Source: Sclerurus mexicanus (lineage: Eukaryota > Chordata > Aves > Passeriformes > Furnariidae). Taken from it: 64,000 nt of DNA. Positions 46,220 to 60,500 of the stretch are shown piece after piece; position 1 is the first letter of the stretch; the number at the start of each line of letters is the position of its first letter. Below the pieces are notes generated by a model. That model worked only from the letters and a program-made list of their open reading frames with translations. It had not been told where the DNA came from and ran no database searches. Location of the stretch: the NCBI GenBank assembly GCA_013396755.1, contig VWZF01002534.1, forward strand, positions 931,875-995,874, read 5' to 3'. A program made the translations under genes and the position numbers.

Positions 46220-49200
46220 TTGCTGGATGCTTTTGTGATCACAGAAATTCAAAGATGTGATCACATGAAGTTACTGACAGAGGGGAACAAACTGTCTCCG
46301 AGTTTCTGGACTCTGTTTCTTTCCTGGCACAAATACCAGGAAGATGTGGTGGTTCCATCTCTCAGCAAACTTTCAGCTACACAACTTCCCAATTCCTCGA
46401 GCAAACAGACCAGAGCTTTTATGTATTCTTTTTTAAGACAGCTCCCAAAGGCAAAGAAAATTAGCTATGTAAGCAGTCAAAATAGATTTCTGTGTCAAAA
46501 TAGAAGAACAAACAAAATAGTGGAATTTCCCCCCTCTTCCTTCTACTATTTTTCTATTGAAAAAATGCCAGGTGATTTATTTATTTATTTGGATGCAAAA
46601 CATTGGCAAAAACAACATTATTTGGGTTTGGTTGTTTCGGTTTTTTTAGAATTTACTTTTCCTTTTGAAGATTTTCCACTGAACATACTTGACATTGTTT
46701 TAATGGATCCTACCAACCACAGTGAAGCAAAGCACATGCAAGCCAGTACTGAAGTAATGTCATCTCTGGATTGCTTAAAGCTGTACAAAGATTAAAGCAG
46801 CCCAGCTCTACCTTGCTCAATCTGCAAGATTGCAAACTCCTACTTTGAGGCACGTGTGGCACAGCATTGCATGGGACTGTGTATCCCAGGAAAAGGTCAA
46901 AGGCACTGATATCCCGTTGAGCAACATTTTCTATGACTGAGACAAACGTAGCATCAGATCAAAAGGGAGTAGGTTGAGTAAAGGATCAGCTTGCTATCAA
47001 TTTGAAGACACGAGAAAGACAAAGCAATTCCATCAAGGAAAATTAACCCACATAGATAAGAGGTAGATGGTGAAACTGTTTCAAGATATGTTGATAAATC
47101 TACATCGTCAAAGCAGTAGATCGCCTATAAAATTAAATGTCTTAGTGAATTTGGACTGGTTTTTCCCCAGCCAAAACATTTCCACAATAAAAAAAAGTGC
47201 CATTTGTAATTTCCAGACCTAAACTTTTGCAGCTTTTTCTTTTTGTAACAGATTTTCTTTCTGAAGCTTTTTCATCTGAGTTTTAAAGAGTTGAAATTGA
47301 ACCAGTATCATAAAGCATTTTAATTATGTCAAAACTGCTTTCAGGGGTTTTGTTTTTAACTAACAGCAATTTCTATTTTCCACTTCCCCCCTCTAACTAG
47401 GGGGGAAAAAACCAAATAAAAAGGCAAAATGAAAAACCAGAAATACCCACTAGTTTAATGGTCCTCCACAGCTTTCCCCACTGCAGCAGTGCACAGACAC
47501 CGCAGGCAGGCATGAACTTTGCTGGTTTACCTTTGTGCCCATGGAAAAGAGCAACGTGCACCTGTAAAGAATCTAAAGGAAAACAGAAAGATTTCCCACA
47601 GGCTGGGGGGCTCCACACCATGAATCTGAGCCCCGAGCTTTCACCTTACTTGGCTAAAAGCTGAGAACACACATTTTGCAGGTCGGAGACGACTGAAAAG
47701 TAAAAATTCCATTTCTTTCTGATACAAAACTCTGGACAGCAACCCAAGGAGATGCCTTGATCTACAAACCTGTTTGCTTATCTTGGCAACTGCGCCACAG
47801 CCAGTGCTGGATGGCAGAGAGCAGTTTCCTTGCCCACAGTAAGCCAAATGCACTTCTTGCAGGTTGAGCTGCATGGGCGAGACTAATTCCACTGCATGAG
47901 AGCAGAAGAATGAGCAGCACCTTTGGGAAGGTTATTCCTAAGTGGAACTGTTAAGCTGCAATCCAGCAGGGCTTTCCTTCCCTGAGCACTTTATCAATGG
48001 TCCAGGCAGCAATTACAGCTGCTAACAGCTGCTCTGCTACCACTGAGAGCCACCGACCTGCCAGGCCCTGGGACACCACCCACAGCTCCTCCAGAGCTTC
48101 TCACCTGCTCAGGAAAAGGGTCGTTTTCACAGCCACAAAGGTAAGTTGCAGCTAGTTAAAACAATAGTGTGCATGGCAAGGCATTGCTTAGGAATCTCTC
48201 TTTAAGGAAAAGGATGCCAACCCTTGCCTTCCCTACCCACTGGCAGTTTGCTAATATTTTGTGGTGGTGACATTAAAGAACTACCTGGACAAAGCACTAA
48301 GTCATTATACCTGTTATGGTCTACCTGACACAACAACAAGAGGTTCAGATACTAAGTAATCCATGATTCCTTCATTTGCTGGGGCAAAGTTGGCTTATTC
48401 TGTATAGTGAGATTAATGCCCCCCATCCCCACCTTTAGCAGGAATCAGTCAGCTGAAGATTTAGCTCCAGTGAACACTTTGACTGTGGGAGATCAGGGCA
48501 TAACAACTACAACACACTATACAGAGGAGAGCCTTTCCATAGGAGTAATTTTCCAGGAACTTTCAAACCTTTATTGTGTCCCCAAGTCTTCTGTGTCTGG
48601 AAACACAGACACGCTCAAGCTTTTGTAGGTTAATGTAAACAGCTGAGCAAAGCATTAGGATTCAGGCCCCTCTAGCTAACCTGCAAATGTAGAGGAAGTT
48701 CAGGATTACCAGCACGTAAGTGTGGGGTTGGGGGAGCCAGTCCAACATTTGACTTTTCCCTTGGTTTGGATTTCCCTGCATATAGAAAGAGTGGGTGGAT
48801 ATGGCAAGACATACAGTACTTATATATCAGCTGATGTCACATCTGAATGCAATTCTAGATTTACTATTACAACTCTTCCTTCATCTAGGCAATAACTACC
48901 TGCCTGCTAAAAGGCATCAGATTCTTTTATTGTTAAAACGAAACCGGACCTGGTACCCCGGGGCAACTGATTTCAATCTCCAAGTTCATATGGTTTTTCT
49001 TGCTGACAAGACTGGCTTGAAGGAGAGCCAAAGTGCCAGCGGCACTTGCCCTTGCTAAGAACAACCTTGAAAGACGTTACGACGATTGTTAGAGCGCACA
49101 CACACAACTTTCTACAATAAATTGTGGATTATAACGACTTCTCCTAATAGTAAATGAGGGATTGACAAGAGGAGGATACTGTTCATGTCCTGTTGTGGAA

Positions 49201-50554
49201 GAGACAAGAAATCTTGAGTTTGCACAAGTCAAAGCGTCTCCCAAGCATCACATTGCGCTGCCAGTGTCCCTCAAACACAGGTGGCACTGACTGATGATCT
49301 ACATGTGCAAATACCAGACTTTCACGTGGTCCAAGGGCTCTTACACAAAAGCAGCAGCAGCTTTGTGCATTTTGCTGCGTATGGGCCCTTGCCTGACCAG
49401 TTTATTGAATATCAGACCTGATGCTTTAGGGATAGAAAGCAAAGAGCCACCAATTCTAAAGTGACTGAAAAGCCACTGCAAAGAATTTTAGGCCATTTCA
49501 GAGAAGTGATATTGCACTCTTGGTGTTCCACAGCTGTTTCACCACAATTCTGCTGCATTGCCGTGTGACACGCTATAATAACACAAACACCAAACTCTGC
49601 CATGGATTGGGCATCACTATAAATTTTCTAGACACCATACATGATCCTGGAGGAGCAGCTCACTCCACTCACCTCCTCTGTTTTCCCTGCATTCAGTGGA
49701 ACTCTTATCTATGATTTGCTGCAGTTTTCATACAGAAACTTCATACCATGCTCACCATAAATCAGGTTTTTATTCAAGCTCTGGTTTCTCCACAAGGAGG
49801 ACTACACCCATTAAAAAACCCCCAATTTTTATTTTTTTAACCACTCAACTGATGCATTTGCAGCATTTCCTAGGCAGAGGTTCACTACGGTACATTTGCC
49901 TGTGATAATTGGTTGCTCTGAATAGTTGCACCAAACAGTTCCAGTTTTTCTGGACCTGCTGCATTTTTCTACATTTTGCAAACACTTTAGGAAAAAAAAG
50001 GAAAGCAAAAAGTAAAGCAGCAACACTGCTGAAACCCTGAGGCTGTTGGGCAGCTCAAGGAGCCAAGGGCCCATAACACCTGTGTCTGTGTGATCACCCA
50101 CCCTAAAATGCTTCACTCAGTGTCCCCTTCTGCTGAGGCCAGGGGCTCACAGACATGTGACTTCCTTGGCCCCCCCAAAGCAGTTACTACACTCGGCTGA
50201 AAGCAATCTCTGCCACACGCTCTGTGGCAGACAGGAATATGCCGTGGAAGCTTTCATACACATTTCCAGAGCTCAGTTTAAAAGCCTATCTATTGTTATT
50301 ATTTTTTCCTTTAAAACAAGCTAAAGTTTTTGATGCTGAAGCTTGGATCTACAACAAGTATTAAATTTGCTATTTAGGAGATATAAGAGAAGTGACCAGA
50401 TCAAAAAGCAGATCAGCCTTACCCACAGATTTACCATATCTGGAGAAAAATCTCAGATGTGATCATTCCACAGACAAAGCAAATGCACTGGAAAGTGTCC
50501 TCTGATGCCTCCAGTTCAAACTCCCATGTTATTTTATAATTCAATCTGGTGATT
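46220..50554. other. Non-coding stretch including the longest open frame
   Basis: A 191-codon plus-strand frame at 46220-46795 is the longest of the window. Its translation shows no domain, signal sequence or repeated motif, and it contains simple sequence such as the (ATTT)n run at 46575-46590. A frame of this length is within reach of chance for 64 kb read in six frames. The remainder is ordinary unique sequence with short unrecognised frames. Confidence 0.6.
46575..46590. repeat. (ATTT)n microsatellite
   Basis: Four ATTT units. It is simple sequence. Confidence 0.8.
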
Positions 50555-50660
50555 ACAGAATCTTAGAATACAATATTTTAAGTTGGAAGGGACCCACAAT
50601 ATCTACAGTCTATTCCAGGCCAGCACATCCTTCTCTCTCTGACAGCCCTATTTCATAACA
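50555..50660 (-). mobile_element. CR1 LINE 3'-end fragment, older copy
   Basis: The plus strand reads ACAGAATCTTAGAATACAAT, then AGTTGGAAGGGACCCACAAT and TATTCCAGGCCAGCACATCC. This corresponds to the antisense of the CR1 3' tail: two decayed ATTCTATG-type octamers (seen here as AGAAT words) followed by the GTTGGAAGGGACCCACAA hallmark. The copy is more diverged than the one at 34191-34360 and the right boundary is uncertain (about 50620-50660). It has no coding capacity. Confidence 0.78.
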
Positions 50661-53600
50661 AATGAGTATTTCTCTGGAATATCTGCCCACAAGTCACTGC
50701 AAACCAGGGGTTTATCCTCCTAACTCACCACAGAGTGTCTTCTCACCTTTCCCTATAAGAACCTGGGAGGTGGAAAGCACTGCTAAACAATATGAGATTC
50801 CTAGGAAAAGACAATTCCAGTTACCAGAGCATTTGGGATCTGCATGTATGCAAATAGTCTGTTAATAGATAGCAACAGATGGCTCTTAACTTAGCAACAG
50901 AACAAATATAGCGAGTTTTATTTGATCTGATCTGAGATGGTTGACAAAGCCATTTGTTTACAAGTGTATTTTTTAAATAAGATCATCTGCAGTGCCCAGA
51001 GCATTGTCTGGGTGCTCTTTTATTACAGTTTGTAAAACTCCAAATGAAAACAGGAGGCAAGCCCATCATTCTTTGGAGCTCTGCCCGTGCAACAGTAGGG
51101 TTCTGGGCACATCAGTGAGCATTCAAAATAAAGCAGAAAGAATCAAAATAGCAAATTTTCACAGCTATGAATCTGCACTTGTGCTCAGCCCCACACAAAG
51201 ATGACACAGCTTGCACAAGTTTTTACTATTGCTATTGCTATAACTGAGGGTATTGTAACAAGCAGGCAACTACGAGGATGCGCTGGAGACTCGGAGTTTG
51301 GAGGAGCCTCACACTGTTACACCTTCTCAAGTACATCAAGGTCATATCAATTAAAGTCACAGTTTCATATGTGCGGGCAACTCTAATGGTCTTATGTATT
51401 TCTCTCACCAGAACAGGATCGTAAATTTTTACCAGACCATTTGTAAAGAGGCAGAAGAGCATCAGTGGATGTCAAAGCTGCTTTTTCACAGCAATACAAA
51501 GCCATGTGGAATTTATTTACAGCTCTGACCTGTGAATTCCTCCAATCACTTGCTCTGTTCGAGTCATGCTGAAGCAGTGCTGGCCCCACATGCACAGTCA
51601 CCCTTCCCACTCGCAGCTGTCACTGCCACACACTCAGACACTGCCCCAGGGCACGGGATAACTATTTTACTTTCAACAGAGGCAGTCAGAGCAGACACAG
51701 AGCAACCTGTGTACCCCCCAATACAAATATGATAAACACAACACCCACAACAGTGGGTGGAGCAAGAGGATGGAGAACTCGTCTGGACTGCACCAGCATT
51801 TAGATATTGGTATAAATGCTTCTCAGAAGATTAAAACAGAGATGAAATACAACCATAGCATAGGCAGACTTGGAAAAATAGTCTTCCTTTCCTACTGTGT
51901 GCAGCCTTTTAATCAAAGCACTACTAAGAGCACATCTGTGCAGGCAGCACAGGCACCCAAGGTGCAAACTCCAGAGCTGCAGCTCCCTTTGTGGAGGGGC
52001 CTCTGCATGCACTGAGCACACTTGTGCAAACACATGAAGGCACTGGAGGCGACACAGTCACAGCAGCCTCACACTGAGCAGTTCAGCTCTTGAGGATTCC
52101 TGGCATCTCGGGCACGTTTGGCAGCACTGGTCTCCTCCCTCTGCCCCTGGCACTGGGGGTTTCTGAGCAGCCCAGCAAGGATCCCTCCCAGGCTCCGTGC
52201 AGGGCATTCCAAGCTCATCCAGAGCGTCCCTTCCCGCATCTGTGTGGGTAGGATAGGAGTGCACCTCTGACTGGTGCGTCTGGCTTGCTTTTAGTCTAAT
52301 TTCACATAGAAGCCATGCAGGGGAATACCTGGGATGCATGTGTGAGCTCCCCTTGCTGCCTCAACATCATTTGAATCTACTGCCCAAGTTAAACTAACTC
52401 AGAGAGGAGAACCAAGTGAAGTCTCACAATTTAAAAGGCACCAGGAATCAAAAGGAAAGGGTACACCTGATAAGTGTTCAGCCATAAGAGAGCATCAGCT
52501 ACACCTTTCACTTTCTCCAACACCAAAGCTTGTCAGCCTCTTACCCCTGGAGGAGCCAAGCTTTATTAGTGGCATGAAAATACCTGTTTTTTGAAAAAGA
52601 AATTAAAATTTCTATCTGGCCCTAGAATTGATTTACAGGAAAACACATTAAGATTGAAGCAGGAAAACTAAGCCTTCATGCCAGACTTTCTACAGCCTAA
52701 GACAAGCTAGTAAGAATATCTGTGCTTTTAAGACAGTGAAAATTTGATTAAAATTAAGAAGAGGGAATTCACGCCCCTTAAGCTAAAAGCAGTATGGAAG
52801 AGCACAATCAGCAGCCACGCAACACTAATATGAACTCCTGCCCATTCCCCATGTCCTGACCTTAGTGCTGCAAACTCACTCCTGCTGTTCGCTGACTTTA
52901 AAGAAAGGCAAAACCACAGCTCTCCCACCTACTGCTCTCCTCTTACTCCAGTTCTGGGAAGTTTGTCCTGCAGAGTAGATGCCACAGAGCCATCTGGCTC
53001 CCCCATTTCAGCCTCTCACTTTCCAGAGGCAACACTGAGCCCCCCGTGTGCAGCACCCCTCGTTCTGCTCCCCGGTGTCCTTGGCGCAGTGACATTGGCA
53101 GCTGCATTTCAGATGCCAGTGGGGACGGATGTCCTCTCCCAGCAAGACAAATTGGAAGTGGCATGCAGGGAATGATTGACACCACATGTAAGTTCTTATT
53201 CTGTCAAAGCTTTACAGTGTTGTTAGTTGTCAAACCCAACCACCCTGCCATTGCTTTGCCACAATCCTACATGATGCCCAAATGTCTACCAGGCTTTTCA
53301 TCTGCTCACGACTCTCACAGATTACTTTCTCAGGGTTGTACATATACCTTCTGCATAGCCCACAGTCATGCAGGCTCATGAAAGTTCATTTGCTTTGTGG
53401 AGGATGCTGCAAAAAAGTATTTTGAATTGTTAGACTTACAGGGGAGGAAGCTCTCTTAAATTTAAGGTCTTTGTAAATAAATAAAAAAAAATCCAGCGCA
53501 AAACCTGCTCACGCACCACAAAACTCTGCATTTAATGGGCAGGACTAGGGGGAGGAAATAAACATTAAAAATCAGATTTTCAATTCTTGCTTTGCAGCAT

Positions 53601-53999
53601 TCAGCAAATGCACCTCGAAGTTCAGCCTATACAGGAAGTGCCAGACCAGTTCAACTGATCATCAAAACAGTCCTGGATCCTGAAAGTAAATCCAAGAAGT
53701 CCAATTCCCCTTCTCTTTCGTGTAATTTTCTATTAGTTGTTAAACCATTTTGAATATTTCACTTCAAGAAAAACCATCACCTTTAGACTCCTGTAACCAC
53801 ACTATTTAATCCCAGACTTCATAGGAAGGTGCAAATCTTGACCAGGAGAAGGAAAAATAAAAATCAAAACAACATAAACATAGTCAGACCAGCAAGTCTC
53901 AATGGAAAGATTCCCACTTAGGAAGAGTCAGCTGAATCCTCAACTCATCCTCAGGTCTGCAAAGTCAGGAGAAACACTTTTCATACTCCATATGCCCTT
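50661..53999. other. Non-coding stretch, no gene recognised
   Basis: Mixed unique sequence, GC-richer at 52080-52230 and 52960-53160. Frames there (93 codons minus, 111 codons plus) overlap others in the opposite orientation and are unrecognised. Confidence 0.6.
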
Positions 54000-54440
54000 T
54001 GCTTATGATTTTTCCTAGGAAATTTCGTTGAGGTTGGGGCAGAGAACCTTTCTCTACCGGAACCGAAATGCATACCCAGCAGGCTGTCACTCAGAGGTGA
54101 CTCCTGTGTGACAGCACGGAGCGAGCCAGGCCTGTTCCACACCTGCTGCTCAGAAAGGTTGTGCAAACACCAAGGATGTCTCCATGCAGGGATTAGCAGG
54201 AGGATTGCACAAGTTTAAGGTGTCGTGTTGCTCAGTCTGGGAGAACTCATCGAGATGCAGGACGGGCTGTGTGTGGTACTGCCCTGCCAGCGTCCCCAAA
54301 GCGTGAGGGATGGAGTGATGCCAGCGGCTCGTGGCATTGATCCACAGCCCATCCTAGCTGCACCAGCTGCCTTCTGCGCAGCAGAGGAAAACAAACCAGC
54401 CTGGGACACCCCACTTTGGGGGCTGCAGGAGGGGGCTGTG
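54000..54440. other. Loose CpG cluster
   Basis: About a dozen CpGs lie between 54028 and 54437, with GC-rich composition toward 54440. Frames of 96 and 91 codons open on opposite strands over the same bases. It is weaker than the cluster at 25075-25620, with no promoter element or exon recognised. Confidence 0.35.
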
Positions 54441-57400
54441 ACCCGGGGAGCAATTCTGGCAGAATCACAGATAATACTTCAAATAAAATCATATAATATG
54501 GTATTTCAACCGTGAGTGGCATCTTTTGCTTTCTGAAAAGACAATCATTTGAGACATCTTATTGCACACTGACAAACTGGCTCGGGGACTACACCAGTCC
54601 GAAGACAGTGCACATTTCTCCTTGCAGAAAGGTTGGACCTGCTGCTGGTGCCACCTGAATCACCTGCCTGGCACCACTCACAGGGCACAGCCAGCACTGA
54701 GGATTTCCTTTGCCTGGGCCACCAAAATACTCTGTTGCAAAGGTTTACATATTTCTTTTTTTTTAATTGTATTAATTCTATTAAAAGGGATCAGAAAAAC
54801 AAAAATGAAGTGAATGTGAAAGTCTTATCATTAGCAAAGGATTTAATTAGAAAAACACCTACAAGTCAGGGCAGGAACTGCACCTTGCTTTGTGTATCTG
54901 GAATGCAGCTTGTGCCTCCTCAGTCTTACCACAGCGCAAGTATTCAGCTATTTACTGCAAGAGGGAAAAAAATATGTTCTCTGCTTGCATAATCAGTACT
55001 CCTGAAGCTTGAAGATGCTTGAATTAACACATTTTTGAATTTTAAAAGGCTTGAGTGAAGAAATTCAGCCACCACCACTAAAATACTGCTATTTTGTCCC
55101 CATGGGACCTCAGTGCTCAGAGCAGACAGGAATCCTCCCCATGCCTGGGAAAGTGGCAAATAAAACATTGGCAAAACAGACTTCAACAAATTTATCTTTA
55201 CTACATCTTGATGAAATGAGCTTTTACCATCTTTTGCATTTGAGGTATTTTTCCTGTTGTTTTTCAGGGGTCTTTTTTGATAGTTGGGGTTTTTTTCTAT
55301 GGTAGGTGGAATACAAAGAAAAAGACTAAAAATGTCAAAGATTAGCTACTTCTGGATGCCCAGCTGGAAACACCCAGACCCTATTTTCCTCAAAAGAGCA
55401 TTCAATATTTTTATGGCATATAATTCACCCAATGAGTAGTTCCCTGGTCTTCACTCAGAACCATGGCAGCACAATAATTCCCAAATGAGAAGTCAAGGCC
55501 TTGAGCAAAGCAGCCAGAAACATATGTGGGTTAAACAAGAAGGACAGAGACAAGGTATGGGAAATTCATCCCAATGGTTCAAACCTCCCAAAGTTATGAG
55601 CCGTGGAATACTTGGCCAGACGTTGTTTCCTAACCTTCATAGTGTCATCAGAACCAGCAGACTAACTGGACCAAGACATGTACGTCTTACAAATATATCT
55701 CCCCAACACAAAAACCAGGTATCACAAATTTAGCTACTGCTAAAAATGGGATTCCTCATTTGCATTCGACACCAAAAACCGTGGATCTTTTCCAAGAACT
55801 TTTCACACTATGTCCATTTGACAAGTTCTGGTGGGTGATGAGAATTGTCTGCAAACAAAATTTAGAAGTCAAAATCATTCCTATCATTTAATGGTCTAAA
55901 CTATTTGGTGCCACCATCCCATCTAAAAGTTACAAAGGCATCAACATCTGTTGCACGACTTTCTCCCAGGACTCTTTTGTATCTCAAGACATGACTGAGT
56001 TGACCCATTTCAGGATCAAATTAGGTGGTAGCAGTCAATGGCACAAAACTTTGCAGCCCTTGCCTCCTCTGGGCACCATCCAGATGATTTTTATGATGCC
56101 AAGAACCATGCAGAAGGTAGAGTTTCCATGCAGCTGCTTCATTAGCAATTAGAGATTCCACCACTGCAGTGCAGGTGAGATCAGACTCCCCTTGCCCAGG
56201 AATTTAGCAATTCTCTTTGCTCTCACCACCAAGTACCACTGTACATCTTTTCCTGCTATCTGTGCATTTTCCCTGGATCCTGACAGGTGAGCTACAGGAA
56301 ATAGCACCCGCAAGGAAGGAAAATCCTAAATAGCTCCTTCTCATGTGCCAGGTCAGGATCTCTCTTCTCTCGGCCTCTTGGATAGCTTCAGGTTAAACTT
56401 CCAGCCAAACACAACAAAATAAACTTCAGTTTTTTCACTGTGCTGCTCTACATTTGGGGGAATTTTAACAATTTGCTGGTAAATCCAACTCTTAAGAGTT
56501 GTAGTGATGACTAATCACCAACAGACATGTAGTCACAGCTGCTCAGATATGCATTTCTTGTCTAAACCCAACTCTGAATACTTAAGCACCTTAATAGAAG
56601 TAGAATAATAAATAGAGTCCAAATATAGGCAGCAATCCAACAGAGCCATCACAGCTCTCTTAAATCCCCCATCTTTCAACAGTGCTCACTGCAATAGCTC
56701 TCACTATTGTATAACAGGAATGTGACAGAAAAGCAGAGTAGGAAGGACTGGCATATTTGCCATATTTACAGCTTTCACCTAGTAATTTAATTTTTTTTTA
56801 AACTCAGCACACTCAGGTTTGTCACAGATTCTTTCCCCATGCACAGCAATAACCTCCCTCTGCTCCAACAGTGCAGGGCAGAGATAAATCAAACCTGTCT
56901 GAGGCTGCTGGACAGGACAGGGGGAGGGAAACTGCACTGATGATTGAGCTTTGGGTTTCATCTCACCTTGGAGAGGAGCAGAATCCCATGGTCTGCATTA
57001 CTCTGGTCAGGACAGACATTCCCAGGTGAGACAGGGCTCAGCCAAGGTGCTCCCGTGTGAGCAAAAGGTCTTGGAGCCAAGGACTCAGCCAGGATGGGCA
57101 CATGGGCTTCCTATTCCCAAGGGAATTGCAATGGAGCGGGAAAAAATAATACGTATTTTATATATATCTGCTGCTAAAGAGCTTTGGTTTAATTAGCAGA
57201 GCAACTGCTTCATTAATGACAACCCTAAGCATCAGAACCAAATCTTGGTTGTACACTCAGATCCCAAGAGTTACTCATAGGGAAATGAAAACAAAGACCT
57301 ATCTTGACCCACATTTTGAGATTTCTTATAGGTTGTTTCCTTATACTGACTTTGATTTTTTTCCTGCAACTACAACATTTATAAACTTTTGAATTAATTT

Positions 57401-57461
57401 TTTTAATCATGTGATGACAGCTTTACAAAGATCAAAATCTCCAAAATATTTATCTCCCAAT
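54441..57461. other. Non-coding stretch, no gene recognised
   Basis: AT-rich to mixed unique sequence. The plus-strand frame at 54633-54992 (119 codons) is not recognisable. An octamer ATTTGCAT lies at 55758-55765, isolated. No repeat family was identified. Confidence 0.6.
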
Positions 57462-57480
57462 AAAAAAAAAATAAAATAAA
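57462..57480. repeat. A-rich (AAAT)n tract
   Basis: A run of A residues grading into AAAT units; a ten-base T run follows at 57524-57533. It is simple sequence. Confidence 0.8.
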
Positions 57481-57533
57481 TCAAACAAGTTGATGGACTA
57501 TTGATTCTCTCATAGGGTATCACTTTTTTTTTT

Positions 57534-60500
57534 GCTTAGGTTGATCTTGCAAAGAATGAGCTCAACATAACTAAATGATATTAAAATCATATTTTTTTCT
57601 CAATAGCACATAGTAATTCAAGTGGCTATTGCTGCTTTGAGTTTTTCTTCTCAAGGATAAAATTCTTAAAATGCAGAGCAGCACTTGAGGAATATTTGAA
57701 CTTTGGGGGACAAAAAGGCTTGTACCTGCCACTATACACACACAGATATTTGGCCATATGTATCAGTTCTGATTTCATTTAGAAGTCAGGTATGAACTAA
57801 AAACATGTCTTTTATGGGGTTTCCCCTCTTCAATTTACTTTAATAGGCTAAACTCTTCATTCTTGACCTGGCCTCTGTCATAAAGGTCAGTCTTTTCACC
57901 CAGACATACAGTGAAGGTAAACCCTGCTCTTGCAGTCCATCAAATAAGTTTGTCTCCTCTAACCTGTAATTGAGGTTGGAACAGATGGCTTGGCATTTTG
58001 CAAGACCAAAGGTTGTGCAACAGCAGCAGCTTTATTTAAAGGGAAAGATTTGTCAGAGCACAGAGTAAGGCAGGAGTTTGTGGAAAATAAAAAAGAATTT
58101 CTCACTTTGAAGGAAGACTCCGAGGAACAGCATTTAAAAGCTCATCTGCTGCCTGTGTCTTCTCCATTCTCATTAGTGCTTTTAATGGAAATAAAACATC
58201 CATGCACCCCTGGGTGACTGAGGACTTCCACCTTCCACTGTAATATTGTCAACACCTCTGATGCCAGTGCCACAGGCTTTATTGCACTGAGGTCAGGCAG
58301 AAAGGCTGCACAACCACTCAAGGTGAGGCTGCTCTGATACTCTCAAGACTTAGCTGCTTAGGAGAAGCAACATTTTGTGGGAGATGCTCCTGGCTTGTGA
58401 GGCACCTGCTTTGTGCAGCACCACAACAGCAGGAGCAGAGTATTTGGAGGCAAAGCAAGAGAAGGGCTCAGCAAGAGCCTCCAGAAGACACCACTAGTCT
58501 GGTACAAAACACAGTCTTTGGGTCACAGAGCTCCTTCAAACCAATGCCAACCCTGGTGCTTTCCAGAGGGATCTCAGCTGTCAGCAGGCTCCAGCCCAGC
58601 TTTATTGGGCTCACGCCCAACAATTTGTCTGGGGACAGCTTCCTGAACCGGTTACTTGCCAAGGTTTTGTTTGTTTGGTAACAGGGATGGATGGGCAAGA
58701 GTCCCTGATGGCCCTGTGAGAGGTTCTTTCGGTGCTGCACCTGGGCACCTCTGGAGCAGCTCCTCCATGGCTCACCCAGAGCAATTCTCCCTGTTTTCCA
58801 TGGCTCCCTCCCTCCTTCCAGCCTGTTAAGTGAGTCCAGCCCCCCAGGCAGAAGGGTGGGACTTCCAACTTTCTGGCTTGCCATGGTCTGTTTATCAGAT
58901 CTAATGAAGACATTTATGGGTTGATGGTCTGACAGATGCTCAATTTTCTGACTGGATGAGGAAGTCAAACTGTTATATAAGAAGCCAATAAGTACCATTC
59001 ATTCCTTAAGCAATAAAACACTGCTGCATTTCCAAGTCGACTGGCACAAACCAGCCAGTTCGCTGCGAGTGTTTTTAAACAAATTTCATCTTTAGTTGGG
59101 GGCTTCTGTAGCACCCTGCACTGTACTGTGGAGGACCTAGAACAGTAATGATTACTATTACAATGCACTGTATTGGGGAGCTCTACCCAGGATAAAAATG
59201 TACTGCTAACACAGCCAAACACTCTTGGAGACGTTCACAACATTCGCAGCTGTGGTGGGGGTTGACACAGAGGTTTGTTGACAGCTTCAAGTTCTAAAGG
59301 TTGTTCCTCTCCTTTACCCAAAACACTTAGGTATCCTTAAAAATTCTGAAAGTAGTTGAAGATTCCCTTATTTTTAAAAAAATCCATCTTCCAATAAGGT
59401 TTTCTCAGCACTAGGTGCCCTGGATGTTTACTAGAGGCACCACTTCGCCATCCACTACACATTAAATTCAGGAGTGTTTTGTTCTAAAGCACTAAGGCTT
59501 GATGGGGCACGTTTTATGTGTTCATTACAGTGCCTCTGGAGCATCGCAAGGCATGAGACCAAAGGCTATGTCCCATTGGCTGCCTGAGTCATTTATTAAT
59601 GGCCCCATTAAATGCTCCCTCAAGCTTTTGACTGCAGTTATCCAGTTTACTTTCAAAATGTTTTTTGCCTTATGCTCTCACACATGCAGACTTTCCTCAA
59701 GGAATCACAGCAAGGGGCACAGGTCTGGCATCTGAAAAGCCATTAAGACTTTGGTGTGGAGGTGTCAACTCCAGTTTGGGGCTGGACCTCCTGCCTTCCA
59801 GGATGTGTCAGGCAAGGGATAGCTAGGCCACCTGCCTCCTTCCAGGGCTCCAAAATCCCTCCCTTCAAAGACCAAGAAACCTTCCTTTTCTCATGCTTCA
59901 CATCAGCATTCACACAGCAGAAATAAAACATTATTATTATTAGCTTTGAGCATATAGGAAATGCAGTTCAGAAGTAATTCACCTTTCTTATTGCCATGAA
60001 CCAGTGATGCTGGGAGATCACAGAAACAAGCCACACAAACTCCATCTTGACCTCCAAGGGCCACTTTCCCCTCCAGAGGATTTCCATCCTCTCTGCCACT
60101 GGATTAATTGCATTCAGCAGACAAGAATTAATAGCAGTACTGAGTGTCTGTGCTACCTCAGGAGATAAACACAACTACTGGGAAGTGACAGAATAAAGGG
60201 AAAACTCACAGACCCCTAGATCACTCCCCCACCATTTACCCTGTTGCTGCTGCAATAGGAAATGTCAAGCTGCATCTTTAAGATTAGACCTGTCTCTGCA
60301 GCAAGAGCGCAGAAAGCTGGCAGTTGAGAAAGCAGAACGGATGACAGTTTTTGGCAGCAGTTTCAGCTGTCTTGTTGGGTTTTTCAGATTAATCAGCCCC
60401 TTTGGAACACTGAACAGATCATCAGGACAATCCCTCAATCCAAGATCTCTTGCAGTGGAAAAAAAAAAAGGAAAGTCATAAACTGGGACAGCAGCATAAC

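Noticed and set aside
46220..46795. Longest open frame (191 codons, plus)
   Set aside because: No domain, signal or repeat in the translation, it contains microsatellite sequence, and its length is compatible with chance over six frames of 64 kb.
58468..58998. 176-codon minus-strand frame
   Set aside because: No domain; an opposite-strand frame covers part of it; looks composition-driven. A transposon origin was considered but no reverse transcriptase, integrase or LTR motif could be found.
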